Origin: JAQUTK01 sp963677415
GTDB taxonomy: Bacteria > Bacteroidota > Bacteroidia > Bacteroidales > JAQUTK01
DNA: 64,000 bases
Direction of reading: 5' to 3'
Assembly: GCA_963677415.2 (NCBI GenBank)
Contig: CAXXFJ010000048.1
Span: 124,001-188,000 of the forward strand
Below are positions 20,382-28,030 of this stretch, in pieces (the stretch's first letter is position 1; each line of letters begins with the position of its first letter). The notes below the pieces were generated by a model that was not told where the DNA came from, ran no database searches, and saw nothing but the letters and a program-made list of their open reading frames with translations. The translations under genes and the position numbers were made by a program.

Positions 20382-21710
20382 ATGAAACAACTGATCGCTA
20401 TGGCCGGGGTACTCTTTTTTATGGGATGCGCTCCAAAATCTACTGTTATGATTGACGGCTGGGAACAGGAACGGATGAATCGAATGAAATTGGACTTTTG
20501 CGTTTCCGAACCACAGGTAAAAGAATACATCCGCAAATATATTCCGACAGTGACGGATAAACAAATGCGTGAATGGGAGAAAAGTAACGCATTGGAATGT
20601 AGTATCATTGATGGAAAGCGGTATTATTTTCGTAATGCAGGCCCCAATTTATTTCGTATTGATTCTGTTGCCCGTAGTCTGAAAGTGGCTCAAGATGGTA
20701 TCGAACTGAACGGCTACGATAAGGTGAATCAAGAACATCTGCCCCTGATAATAGCTGCCGTGAAGCAGACAGGTGAATGCCGGGTGATACCCAAGCGTAT
20801 ACGGGTGACTTACACGCTTACTGTTGAACCTGATGCTGTGCCCGATGGAAAACTTGTTCGCTGTTGGTTGCCTTATCCGCGAACGGATGAAGACAGACAA
20901 CAACAGGTAAGGTTTCTGAGTGCCAGTGAGAAAAAACAGAGCTTCTCTCCGCCGTCCTGTATGCACAGTACGCTGTATATGGAGAAAGTAGCGGTGAAAG
21001 ATAAGCCTACAATATTCTCCGAATCATTTGAATATACCTCATTTGCCGAGTGGCATAACCTGAAGCCTGCGGATATCTTACCTTATGATACTGCAAGTGC
21101 GCTTTATAAAGAATATACAGCTGAGCGCGAAACACATATCCGCTTTTCTCCACGTATCAGGCAGTTGGCGGCAGAGCTTACTGAAGGGGAAACAAACCCT
21201 TTGTTGAAAGCGGCCCGTATTTTTGCCTGGATACATCATTCTTTTCCATGGGCATCTGCCCGTGAGTATTCTACCCTTGAGAATATCCCGGAATATGTGC
21301 TTGATAATCATCATGGCGATTGCGGACAGGTCTCTCTTCTTTTTATTACTCTTTGCCGTTGCAGCGGTATTCCCGCTCACTTTCAAAGTGGCTTTATGAT
21401 GCATCCCAATGCATGGAATCTGCATGATTGGGCAGAAATTTATTTCGAGGGAGTTGGCTGGGTTCCCATTGACCAGTCTTTTGGGATTCCATCTTTTGCT
21501 CAAACGGACGATGAACGTATGTTCTTTCTGGGAGGGATTGATTCTTGGCGGATGATTGTAAATGAAGATTATTCCAAGCCTTTAGTTCCTGAAAAAAAGT
21601 TTCCCCGTAGCGAGACGGTCGACTTTCAACGTGGCGAAGTGGAATGGGAAGGAGGTAATCTCTATTTTGATAAATGGAAATACCAGATGGATATTGAGTA
21701 CCTGAAGTGA
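20382..21710 (+). CDS. Transglutaminase-like lipoprotein
   Basis: 442 residues with a lipoprotein signal (lipobox FMGC, Cys16). The C-terminal half is a transglutaminase-like cysteine-peptidase domain with the full triad: Cys314 in HGDCGQVS, His348 in NLHDWAE and Asp364 in VPIDQSF. The N-terminal 180 residues are not recognised. Third gene of the operon with NlpC/P60 and dipeptide epimerase (22-base gap), so a role in trimming or processing wall-derived peptides is likely but not shown. Bacterial members of this fold act as peptidases or amidases more often than as cross-linkers. Confidence 0.85.
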   Translation: MKQLIAMAGVLFFMGCAPKSTVMIDGWEQERMNRMKLDFCVSEPQVKEYIRKYIPTVTDKQMREWEKSNALECSIIDGKRYYFRNAGPNLFRIDSVARSLKVAQDGIELNGYDKVNQEHLPLIIAAVKQTGECRVIPKRIRVTYTLTVEPDAVPDGKLVRCWLPYPRTDEDRQQQVRFLSASEKKQSFSPPSCMHSTLYMEKVAVKDKPTIFSESFEYTSFAEWHNLKPADILPYDTASALYKEYTAERETHIRFSPRIRQLAAELTEGETNPLLKAARIFAWIHHSFPWASAREYSTLENIPEYVLDNHHGDCGQVSLLFITLCRCSGIPAHFQSGFMMHPNAWNLHDWAEIYFEGVGWVPIDQSFGIPSFAQTDDERMFFLGGIDSWRMIVNEDYSKPLVPEKKFPRSETVDFQRGEVEWEGGNLYFDKWKYQMDIEYLK

Positions 21711-21757
21711 TGATTAGAGATTGGAGAGTGCTTCGAAGTATCGGGGCAGCCCTTTCT

Positions 21758-22468
21758 CTACACGTCAAGACAGGCTTTTCTCGCTTGCGAGTGCTGAAAC
21801 TGCCGTGCAATCCGATAGAGTTTCCCATCTTTCAATAACCGCGCCCCGGTCTGCTTGAAGTGAAACTTAACCTGTTTCTCAATACATTGGCTACGAATAT
21901 CCAGTACCCACTGGTAGTCGCAGACCCGTGCCTCGTTGCCGGATTCACCTCCCAAAGTAATTGCTCTGATCTCGTCAGTCAGATAGGGAAGCAGGTATAT
22001 GGGCCCGAGCAACGGTTCGCAGATAATCTCTTTGTGCCTGATAGGGGCCGCGTTAAACAGTGGCAAACGAAAATCCGCCATTGCCTGATTCTCCACCGTG
22101 CAACAGATGGTCACATTCTCGTACCCCTCCCCCCAATCGTCGGGAATGCACTCCTGAAAGCGATGAATCCGTTTGGTAATAAAAAGAAAGTGCAGATCAC
22201 TCCGTCGCCGCATCATCTGCCAAGCCTCAGCTCTCCAGGCGTCAGCTTCTTCCACAAAGAAGTCGGACGTAAAACAGGTATATACGATCTTATCCGGAGT
22301 GAGTTTGTACGTTTTTTTACGAGTGAGCCGGAGAGGCAGGTCAAAGTCTGCGGTTTTATATACCACGGTGCTGTCGCGTCCATGCTTTGCATCTCCCCGA
22401 TACACATAGCAGTTTGCGCATCCCGGACTAATCTTATGACATCCATGCCATGGGTTCCATATACTCAT
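21758..22468 (-). CDS. DUF5131 family protein (radical-SAM-like, phage Gp37/Gp68 family)
   Basis: 236 residues. The N-terminus carries three cysteines in CX6CX2CY (Cys10, Cys17, Cys20; HGCHKISPGCANCYVYR), which could bind an iron-sulfur cluster, as in spore photoproduct lyase-like proteins. Further conserved-looking blocks are YTCFTSDFF, FLFITKR and TLGGESG. This family is known from phages and many bacterial genomes, but its reaction is not established. The frame extends to a GTG at 22543; the ATG at 22468 puts the cysteine motif at the usual distance. It is convergent with the transglutaminase-like gene. No phage genes are nearby. Confidence 0.8.
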   Translation of the reverse strand: MSIWNPWHGCHKISPGCANCYVYRGDAKHGRDSTVVYKTADFDLPLRLTRKKTYKLTPDKIVYTCFTSDFFVEEADAWRAEAWQMMRRRSDLHFLFITKRIHRFQECIPDDWGEGYENVTICCTVENQAMADFRLPLFNAAPIRHKEIICEPLLGPIYLLPYLTDEIRAITLGGESGNEARVCDYQWVLDIRSQCIEKQVKFHFKQTGARLLKDGKLYRIARQFQHSQARKACLDV

Positions 22469-22646
22469 ATCCGACTCTTTTAGAGATACAAAGATATCTG
22501 CTATTTCTGAAAGTCTTATCCTCAAAGCCGAATTTTGACACACGGATCCTTGTTTCTCATTTCTTTCAATGGTGTGAAGTCACATCAGCCCTGTTCTGAT
22601 CACAAAGATGTCCTTTTTTTACAATCAGAAGAACAGTAAAAAGTTC

Positions 22647-22654
22647 TACCTTTG
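22647..22654 (+). promoter_or_regulatory. Candidate -7 element for the AraC gene at 22687
   Basis: TACCTTTG, 32 bases before the ATG, matches TAnnTTTG exactly. No TTTG partner is seen at the expected distance. Confidence 0.5.
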
Positions 22655-22686
22655 CCGGCAAACTCTTCATCGTATTGGCAGTCAAG

Positions 22687-23490
22687 ATGGAATCATTCAG
22701 AATCATAAAACCCTCTCCAGCATTAGTCCCGTATATCAAATATTACTGGATATTACAAATCAATGAGGTAACTCCGGTGCGCGAGCGTACCTTGCCGGTA
22801 GGGTGTATCCACATGGTTTTTCATCGAGGGAAACAACTTTTTTCACTGACGGAAAGAAGTTTGCAGCCCACCGCGTTTATCTCCGGACAGTCCACCACAT
22901 ATTCAGATGTGGAATCTACCGGAAGTATTGATATGATTTTTGTTGTTTTCCAGCCGTTTGCTGCCAGAATCTTCTTTCAGATCCCGATCAGTGAATTCCA
23001 CGAGAAGAATATTTCCATCAGCGAGATCGGCGATCCTGCATTGAAAGAGCTGGAGAAACAGGTGGCGGATACGATGGATGACAGCCAGTCAATCGGACTG
23101 ATTGAGCGCTTTCTGATCAGCCGTTTGCACTCATTTTCCGCTTATAATGTCAAAAGAGTCGTAGCCACCGTGCAGGAGATCAACCGGCAACCGGAGACCA
23201 CTATCACTCAACTGTCGCAGATCGCCTGTCTGAGCAACAAGCAATTTAACCGGGTTTTTACGGAGTATATCGGTACCAATCCCAAAGAGTTTATCCGCAT
23301 TGTCCGCATGCAAAGAGCGTTGTATGTGTTGCAGATGTACCCCGATCATAGTTTTGCTCAGGTAGCCTGCGAATGCGGATTTTATGATCAATCGCATCTC
23401 ATCCGGGAATTCAAATCTTTCTCAGGATATACTCCCACGGAATACCTGTCTGTCTGTGCTCCCTATTCCGATTATTTCTCAGTACTTTAA
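22687..23490 (+). CDS. AraC-family transcriptional regulator (DUF6597-type N-terminus)
   Basis: 267 residues. The N-terminal region (about 1-140) begins FRIIKPSPALVPYIKYYW, typical of the DUF6597-type sensor found before AraC domains. The C-terminal helix-turn-helix pair lies at about 165-262 (TQLSQIACLSNKQFNRVF; AQVACECGFYDQSHLIREF). The frame begins at a TTG 12 bases earlier; the ATG at 22687 is chosen. The VOC-family gene follows after 96 bases with its own -7 element and may be a target. Confidence 0.9.
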   Translation: MESFRIIKPSPALVPYIKYYWILQINEVTPVRERTLPVGCIHMVFHRGKQLFSLTERSLQPTAFISGQSTTYSDVESTGSIDMIFVVFQPFAARIFFQIPISEFHEKNISISEIGDPALKELEKQVADTMDDSQSIGLIERFLISRLHSFSAYNVKRVVATVQEINRQPETTITQLSQIACLSNKQFNRVFTEYIGTNPKEFIRIVRMQRALYVLQMYPDHSFAQVACECGFYDQSHLIREFKSFSGYTPTEYLSVCAPYSDYFSVL

Positions 23491-23529
23491 GATGTCTGTT
23501 TTTTCCTATCTCAGGATGATGTGTTGCTC

Positions 23530-23537
23530 TACCTTTG
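23530..23537 (+). promoter_or_regulatory. Candidate -7 element for the VOC gene
   Basis: TACCTTTG located 49 bases before the ATG at 23587. No exact TTTG -33 element, so expression may need an activator such as the neighbouring AraC protein (inference). Confidence 0.5.
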
Positions 23538-23586
23538 CATTGTCTTTGCAAAGTCATTGTATAATAATCATCTAAAAACAGAAACA

Positions 23587-23952
23587 ATGGAAAAATTAAT
23601 TGCATTTTTTGAGATCCCGGCCGCAGACTTTTATCGGGCAGTAGCGTTTTATGAGACGATCTTCCACTTGAAGTTGTCGGTGTACGACTGTGAACAGGAG
23701 AAGATGGCCTTCTTTATGGAAAATGGGGATTGCATCGGTTCGATCTCTTTTGGTAAGGATTTCCCACCATCAGAAAAGGGTACTCTCCTCAGTTTTAATT
23801 GCGAAAATATGAGTGATACTCAGGCTTTGATTGAAAGCAATGGAGGGAAAATCATCATTCCGAAGACTAAGATTGAGGCGGAAGACAAGGGATACTTCTC
23901 AACATTCAGGGATAGCGAAGGGAATACCATAGGCTTATATTCTGACAACTAA
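23587..23952 (+). CDS. VOC-family (glyoxalase/bleomycin-resistance fold) protein
   Basis: 121 residues, one VOC unit: IAFFEIPAADFYRAVAFYETIF (split: FEIPAADFYRA starts it), then MAFFMENGD, GTLLSFNCENM and the closing FRDSEGNTIGLYSDN. Glu in SEGNTIGLY is the usual metal-ligand position. VOC proteins act as lyases, dioxygenases or binding proteins; the substrate cannot be read here. The ATG at 23587 follows an A-rich leader; earlier in-frame codons lie inside the promoter region. Confidence 0.88.
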   Translation: MEKLIAFFEIPAADFYRAVAFYETIFHLKLSVYDCEQEKMAFFMENGDCIGSISFGKDFPPSEKGTLLSFNCENMSDTQALIESNGGKIIIPKTKIEAEDKGYFSTFRDSEGNTIGLYSDN

Positions 23953-24091
23953 AAGCATCGCAGTGATTCTTTTCGAAGATCAGAAATCTGAGAATCACAG
24001 TTTTTAATCAATCCCTGTCAGCGAACTCTTTCGGGTCAAATTGACTTAATACAGAAAAGGTTTACACCGATTTAACAATTAAAGGTGTAAT

Positions 24092-24493
24092 ATGGAAAAG
24101 AAAAAAGTATTCATCCGTTCTTATGCGGTATCGTTTAAATTCCAAGTTCTTTCGGACTATTATTCTTCGGGAGAGTCTATCGGTTTTATTAGCAATAAGT
24201 ATTCTATTTCTAAAGCAACGGTCTTTCGGTGGAATAATGAGTTTGAAACAAGTTCAAAATCTCTATCTTTGTCGGATGAGTTATTAAATAAACTATCCGA
24301 TATGCGCACTAAACGACAGGAAATTGAATCAGAGGTCCTGGAAAGCAAAGAAGCTCTTCAGGCTGAGATTGCCCGTTTGCGTAAAGCATTGGAATACTCT
24401 GAGTTACGTAACGACGCACTGCAGGAAGTTTTAAAGATTGGCCGCGAGGAATATGGTCTTGACTTGCTAAAAAAAGCTGGCGCCAAGCAGTAA
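24092..24493 (+). CDS. IS3-family transposase OrfA (helix-turn-helix subunit)
   Basis: 133 residues with an N-terminal helix-turn-helix (SFKFQVLSDYYSSGESIGF, then SISKATVFRWNNEF) and a C-terminal coiled-coil/leucine-zipper region (about 75-115: LEYSEL, ALQEVLKIG). The last codons run over an A7 stretch (24469-24475) where ribosomes can slip -1 into orfB. Alone, OrfA usually acts as a regulator or inhibitor of transposition. Confidence 0.9.
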   Translation: MEKKKVFIRSYAVSFKFQVLSDYYSSGESIGFISNKYSISKATVFRWNNEFETSSKSLSLSDELLNKLSDMRTKRQEIESEVLESKEALQAEIARLRKALEYSELRNDALQEVLKIGREEYGLDLLKKAGAKQ

Positions 24494-25347
24494 ATGGTCT
24501 TCGACTCAGACATCCTGAATACTCAATCGGATGTCTGAGTGAACTGTTTGGCAAGACCCGTGAAGGCTATTACGCTGTAAGCAAAGAGAAACTGTGCGAA
24601 CGTGCGTTGCTTGAAACTAATGTTGTTGACATGGTGATTCAGATAAGGATTGAAGCCCCCGGAATCGGTGCTTACAAGCTCTTTCTTATATTGAAGCATG
24701 TGTATGAACACAAGATGGTGGGACGTGATAAGTTTTATGAGCTGATGCATCGCAAACACCTGATGCTGCCGGCCTTGCGCCGTAGACACACAACTAACTC
24801 CAACCATAATTATCGCAAGTATAAGAATCTGGTAAAGGGATTTAAGCCAACATCTCCTTGTCAGTTATGGGTGGCAGATATAACCTATATAGATACGGAT
24901 GAAGGCGTATGTTATCTACATCTTCTGACTGATGCTTATACGCATGAGATAATCGGATGGACTCTCTCTGAAAGCCTCTCGGCCTTGCATACCTTGGCTG
25001 CGCTCGAACAAGCCATAACGAATTGTTCAGATATGGATTTGAGTTCTCTTATACATCATTCTGATCGTGGATCGCAGTATTGTTGCACTCTGTATGTAGA
25101 ACGACTCAAGCAGATTGGCTGCTCAATCAGTATGACTGAAGATGGTAATCCTACAGACAATGCCATAGCTGAACGCGTGAACGGCATTATTAAGCAGGAA
25201 TGGCTCTATAAGATGAAACGCCCCAAGGATTTCCATGCGGCACAATGCTTACTGGAAGGTATAATTGATTTTTATAACAACAAGAGACCTCACATGAGTA
25301 ATGGAATGAAAACACCTGCCCAAGTGAGAATGGGTTATACCAAATAA
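24469..25347 (+). CDS. IS3-family transposase OrfB, made as OrfAB by -1 frameshifting
   Basis: The catalytic part lies in the -1 frame relative to orfA and is open across the slip site (reading AKKSWRQAVNGLRLRHPEY there). It holds the IS3 retroviral-integrase core: Asp in WVADITYID, Asp in IHHSDRGSQYC and Glu in ERVNGIIKQEW, with the family NAIAERVNG block. A first in-frame TTG at 24607 is not a credible start; the fused OrfAB from 24092 is the expected enzyme of about 418 residues. The coordinate 24469 marks the slip site, not an initiation codon. Confidence 0.88.
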   Translation, partial: KKSWRQAVNGLRLRHPEYSIGCLSELFGKTREGYYAVSKEKLCERALLETNVVDMVIQIRIEAPGIGAYKLFLILKHVYEHKMVGRDKFYELMHRKHLMLPALRRRHTTNSNHNYRKYKNLVKGFKPTSPCQLWVADITYIDTDEGVCYLHLLTDAYTHEIIGWTLSESLSALHTLAALEQAITNCSDMDLSSLIHHSDRGSQYCCTLYVERLKQIGCSISMTEDGNPTDNAIAERVNGIIKQEWLYKMKRPKDFHAAQCLLEGIIDFYNNKRPHMSNGMKTPAQVRMGYTK

Positions 25348-25491
25348 GGCTCTTTGGAGGCTTCGAGCCTCCAGCCGCCAGGCAAACCTCCGCGGTGTTT
25401 TTCATAATATAAAGTAGAAAAAATAAAAATATAGTTTGTAACTTTGAAGCATTAAAAGGGTGATTTCTACACATTGTTAAATAAATTCCTC

Positions 25492-25613
25492 GTGTAAACC
25501 ATATCAGGAAGAATAAAAAAAGAGTGTGAAGTAAATCAGGAGCATTTCAATAAAGTTGTATAGTCAATCAGAAAGTATAACCCAAAAGTGTAAACTAAAT
25601 TCAGGCATAGTCA
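25492..25613 (+). repeat. Four-copy repeat of about 32-bp period in the IS3 right end
   Basis: Related blocks of the form gtgtaaacyaaatcagg start at 25492, 25524, 25555 (degenerate) and 25588. The steps are 32, 31 and 33 bases. The last copy merges with the terminal inverted repeat. Confidence 0.6.
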
Positions 25614-26030
25614 AATATCGCCGACAGGGATTGTTATTCTTCTGGCGAAACAACAGGAAACGCTCCGTTCTTTCAGTTCTTTCAATTGGATCCGGCGGGT
25701 AAGCATAAGATTGGAGGAATCAATCAGTGAACAAAGTCCGTTGCATACAGGAAGATAAATAAGCCGAAGCGGAAGATAAAAGTCAATCTCCATGATGACT
25801 TTCTTATTTTGAACCACAGGATGATCGTTCTGAACTTCAAAATGATCATCCTGAAGTTTAGAATGATCATTCCAAACTTCAGAACGAACAATCTATCTGC
25901 AAGCGATAAACTTTGCAACTTGATAAAGCATATATCTCATTCTATTAGCTGTAAAAAGATACCAGGCACAAAATGGCTGATTTTCACGACACAGACGAAA
26001 ACAACTACTTGTATTGGCAATCTATTGTCA
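25614..26030. other. Gene-poor interval with a 21-bp tandem repeat
   Basis: No convincing gene. A 68-codon minus-strand frame (25611-25817) begins MVQNKKVIMEIDFYLPL and ends at the IS3 boundary with a stop formed there; joining across the insertion leaves the stop in place, so the IS does not truncate it. I cannot assign it. Three 21-bp units (25819-25839, 25840-25860, 25861-25881; core atgatc..tc..aacttca) follow, with a fading fourth. Confidence 0.4.
25819..25881. repeat. Three imperfect 21-bp tandem repeats
   Basis: The units share gatgatc or aatgatcat at the start and gaacttca, gaagttta or aaacttca at the end. The 21-bp step equals two helical turns, and atgatcat is itself palindromic, as protein-binding sites often are. 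No regulator can be named. Confidence 0.6.
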
Positions 26031-26423
26031 CTATCCTTGCATTTTGTTCTTTTCCTGCTGTTCCTTCGTCATGGTCTTGTATGAAAGAATATGCCAGCTA
26101 ATCGCGATAGCAAGGGCAATCAGCAGAACTTTTAGCAGGATCGGTTTCACAATCCAGATCGCACAGTTGAGCAAGGTGATCCATACCAGCGATACGGATA
26201 TTATTTTCGCATGAAGAGGGATCGCTTTGTATTCATAAAAGTTGCGGATATAGGGTCCCAAACATTTCTGATTGAGTAGCCAGTCATACAATTTTTGCGA
26301 ACCTCTCAGCCAGCAAGCTGCGGAAAGGAGGAGAAAGGGGGTGGTGGGCAGCAGCGGAACAAATATTCCGATGATTCCCAATGCTAACGAGACTGCGCCT
26401 ATGAGTATATATACGACTTTCAC
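26031..26423 (-). CDS. YbaN family inner-membrane protein (DUF454)
   Basis: 130 residues with about three transmembrane segments. It shows the family start LGIIGIFVPLLPTTPFLLLSAACW (in pieces: GIFVPLLPTTPF, LLLSAACWLRGS) and the following NQKCLGPYIRNFYEYKAIP block. DUF454/YbaN is widespread with no settled function. Stands alone, downstream of the GH76 gene on the same strand but separated by about 110 bases. Confidence 0.88.
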   Translation of the reverse strand: MKVVYILIGAVSLALGIIGIFVPLLPTTPFLLLSAACWLRGSQKLYDWLLNQKCLGPYIRNFYEYKAIPLHAKIISVSLVWITLLNCAIWIVKPILLKVLLIALAIAISWHILSYKTMTKEQQEKNKMQG

Positions 26424-26534
26424 GCTGCAAAATTACGACAAAAATAAGACCCACCGGAATGATGAGTCTATTTTATGTTCAGGAAAGCGACAAATAATCA
26501 GATTATCAGTGCATCGTCTTCTTGAATATACTTT

Positions 26535-27716
26535 TTATTTTCTGGCAGCAGCCATTCTTGCATACATTTCTACCATGGCGGCCTGAGTCAATACCGATTT
26601 GAAACGGTCCTTACTTTCGCCACTCCAGTCTTGGTTAAATAGTCCGGTCTCTTCACGCATATGTGTCCACGCATAATCCAGACTCTGTTGGAAAGAATCA
26701 AGATAGCTCTTATTCTTATCCAGTTTATACAGTTCGATGTATCCTCTGAGCATGACTGCCGTAAACCATATATTGCCTCTCTTTAACAACATGAATGAAC
26801 TTCCATCTGCGGGTGAGAATTCCTGGAAGAACTGATTGTATCCCGACTTTGCAATGTTTTGAGCTTCGTTCAGGAAGGTCTTGTCTTTTGTCAGTCTGTA
26901 CAAGATAGCGGCTGATTGAAGCATCTGTCCGCTGTTATACGCGAACTTTGCTTTTCCTATTCTGCCATTTAATCCCATGTTGTCATAATACAAATAATCG
27001 GATGGATCCTGAAGGTGAGCTTTTGTCCATTGATACAGAGCTTTGCCCTGATTAAAATAGTTGCTGTCTTTTGTTGCCTCAAAAAGTTTCAGGGCTAATA
27101 CCGATCCGGGAGCATTCGAACAGGTATTCTTAGATTCCTTTTTCTGTTCGCACCAGTAGATACCCCCGCCGAGTTGCTGATCGATACCACTCGCAATGAA
27201 TTTCCATATCATCTCTGCCTTATCCAGATACTTTTGTTCGCCGGTCATCATATAGGTGTCTGTAAAGTCGATACCGAGCCAGATGTTATCATCATAAAAG
27301 CGATCTGACTGAGGTGCCGAACTTATATAAGAGGAGTAGGCAAAAGGATTTCTCTTCGTGTCCAGATATTCTTCCAGTCCGGGGAGCACTTTTGTGTCCA
27401 GCAGCTTCTGGTAAATCTTGTCATTTGTGGCTTCCAGTAAAGCGTTGACAGCGGAAAATGTGCCGGAGAAAGGCCATAGGTATGAATACTGGTTGGGTCT
27501 GTTAGCCTGCTCTTCCGATGCCAGATAGGTTGCTTTGTATTCTTCCGCGAACGGATGGATCTCCCGTAGCAAACTTTTTCCCTCAATGGAATAATGTGAG
27601 TAAATGGAATCCATCGTTTCCCTGCCATGGACAACATTCTTCTTTGAACTGTCTTTTACAGTTGCACAGCCTGCCAAAAGGAACAGCGTGCTTAGGGTTA
27701 ATAACAAATTACGCAT
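26535..27716 (-). CDS. GH76-family glycoside hydrolase lipoprotein (alpha-1,6-mannanase-like)
   Basis: 393 residues. The lipobox LAGC (Cys17) shows it is lipid-anchored, probably facing the periplasm or surface. The rest is an alpha/alpha barrel of GH76 type, with tryptophan/aspartate motifs YDDNIWLGIDF (Asp142-Asp143), GGGIYWCEQ and YNSGQMLQSAAILY. Known Bacteroides GH76 enzymes cut alpha-1,6-mannan backbones of yeast or microbial mannans. An upstream in-frame extension to 27794 runs into the promoter region; the ATG at 27716 gives a proper signal. Divergent from the GH31 gene. Confidence 0.85.
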   Translation of the reverse strand: MRNLLLTLSTLFLLAGCATVKDSSKKNVVHGRETMDSIYSHYSIEGKSLLREIHPFAEEYKATYLASEEQANRPNQYSYLWPFSGTFSAVNALLEATNDKIYQKLLDTKVLPGLEEYLDTKRNPFAYSSYISSAPQSDRFYDDNIWLGIDFTDTYMMTGEQKYLDKAEMIWKFIASGIDQQLGGGIYWCEQKKESKNTCSNAPGSVLALKLFEATKDSNYFNQGKALYQWTKAHLQDPSDYLYYDNMGLNGRIGKAKFAYNSGQMLQSAAILYRLTKDKTFLNEAQNIAKSGYNQFFQEFSPADGSSFMLLKRGNIWFTAVMLRGYIELYKLDKNKSYLDSFQQSLDYAWTHMREETGLFNQDWSGESKDRFKSVLTQAAMVEMYARMAAARK

Positions 27717-28030
27717 AATGTTTTTCTTTAAATATAAAGTCAAATGGTCTATATCAGAAACTATTCTCGCGGTCAAAGATAAGTAATAATCCATGGAAAA
27801 CAGAGAGGAGCGAGATAAATAAGAGGCAAAAGGGAAAGTGCATCCCCTTGAAAAGTAAGTGGGATATATGTAATTTGAGATTACCTTCCTAAATCTTATC
27901 CATTGTCAAGCAGAGCTTTGCAATATTTTTTCGTATCTTTGCTATGTGAAAGTGAAGGGAAACTGTTTTTTGAACAGCTACTCTCATACCCAAAAACAGA
28001 AACTCGAGAAATGCAATAGAAAGTAAAACC
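27717..28030. other. Divergent promoter region between GH76 and GH31 genes
   Basis: Holds no gene. On the minus strand TATCTTTG at 27774-27781 is a candidate -7 element for the GH76 gene (about 50-base leader). On the plus strand TATCTTTG at 27934-27941 is a candidate for the GH31 gene (about 80-base leader). Neither has a good TTTG -33 partner, as expected for regulated genes. Confidence 0.5.

Larger units (their letters stand above)
24042..25613 (+). mobile_element. IS3-family insertion sequence
   Basis: 1572 bp. The ends begin tgact and carry the matching block gtttacac (left tgact at 24042 and ggtttacac at 24059-24067; complement agtca ending 25613 and gtgtaaac at 25588). A 3-base direct repeat aat flanks the element (24039-24041 and 25614-25616). 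It contains orfA and orfB joined by a -1 frameshift. The right end has four copies of a related repeat at about 32-bp spacing, only the outermost being the terminal one. Confidence 0.8.

Noticed and set aside
21721..21760. Functional terminator between the transglutaminase-like and DUF5131 genes
   Set aside because: The right arm matches the terminator at 17850, but the left arm no longer pairs well; reported only as a repeated sequence.
21758..22468. Prophage remnant suggested by the DUF5131 gene
   Set aside because: No integrase, capsid, tail or lysis gene is adjacent; the family also occurs in ordinary bacterial chromosomes.
25492..25613. CRISPR array
   Set aside because: The repeats are only about 17 bp, diverged, and without spacers of independent sequence; no cas gene is present. 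They fit an IS terminus.
25611..25817. Gene truncated by the IS3 insertion
   Set aside because: The minus-strand frame ends in TGA at the IS edge, but the stop remains when the IS and one target repeat are removed, so the insertion did not cut the frame.
25809..26084. Protein with repeated MIIL.F. segments on either strand
   Set aside because: The repeated peptides come from the 21-bp DNA repeats, which keep all frames open; both strands give similar peptides, as expected for non-coding repeats.
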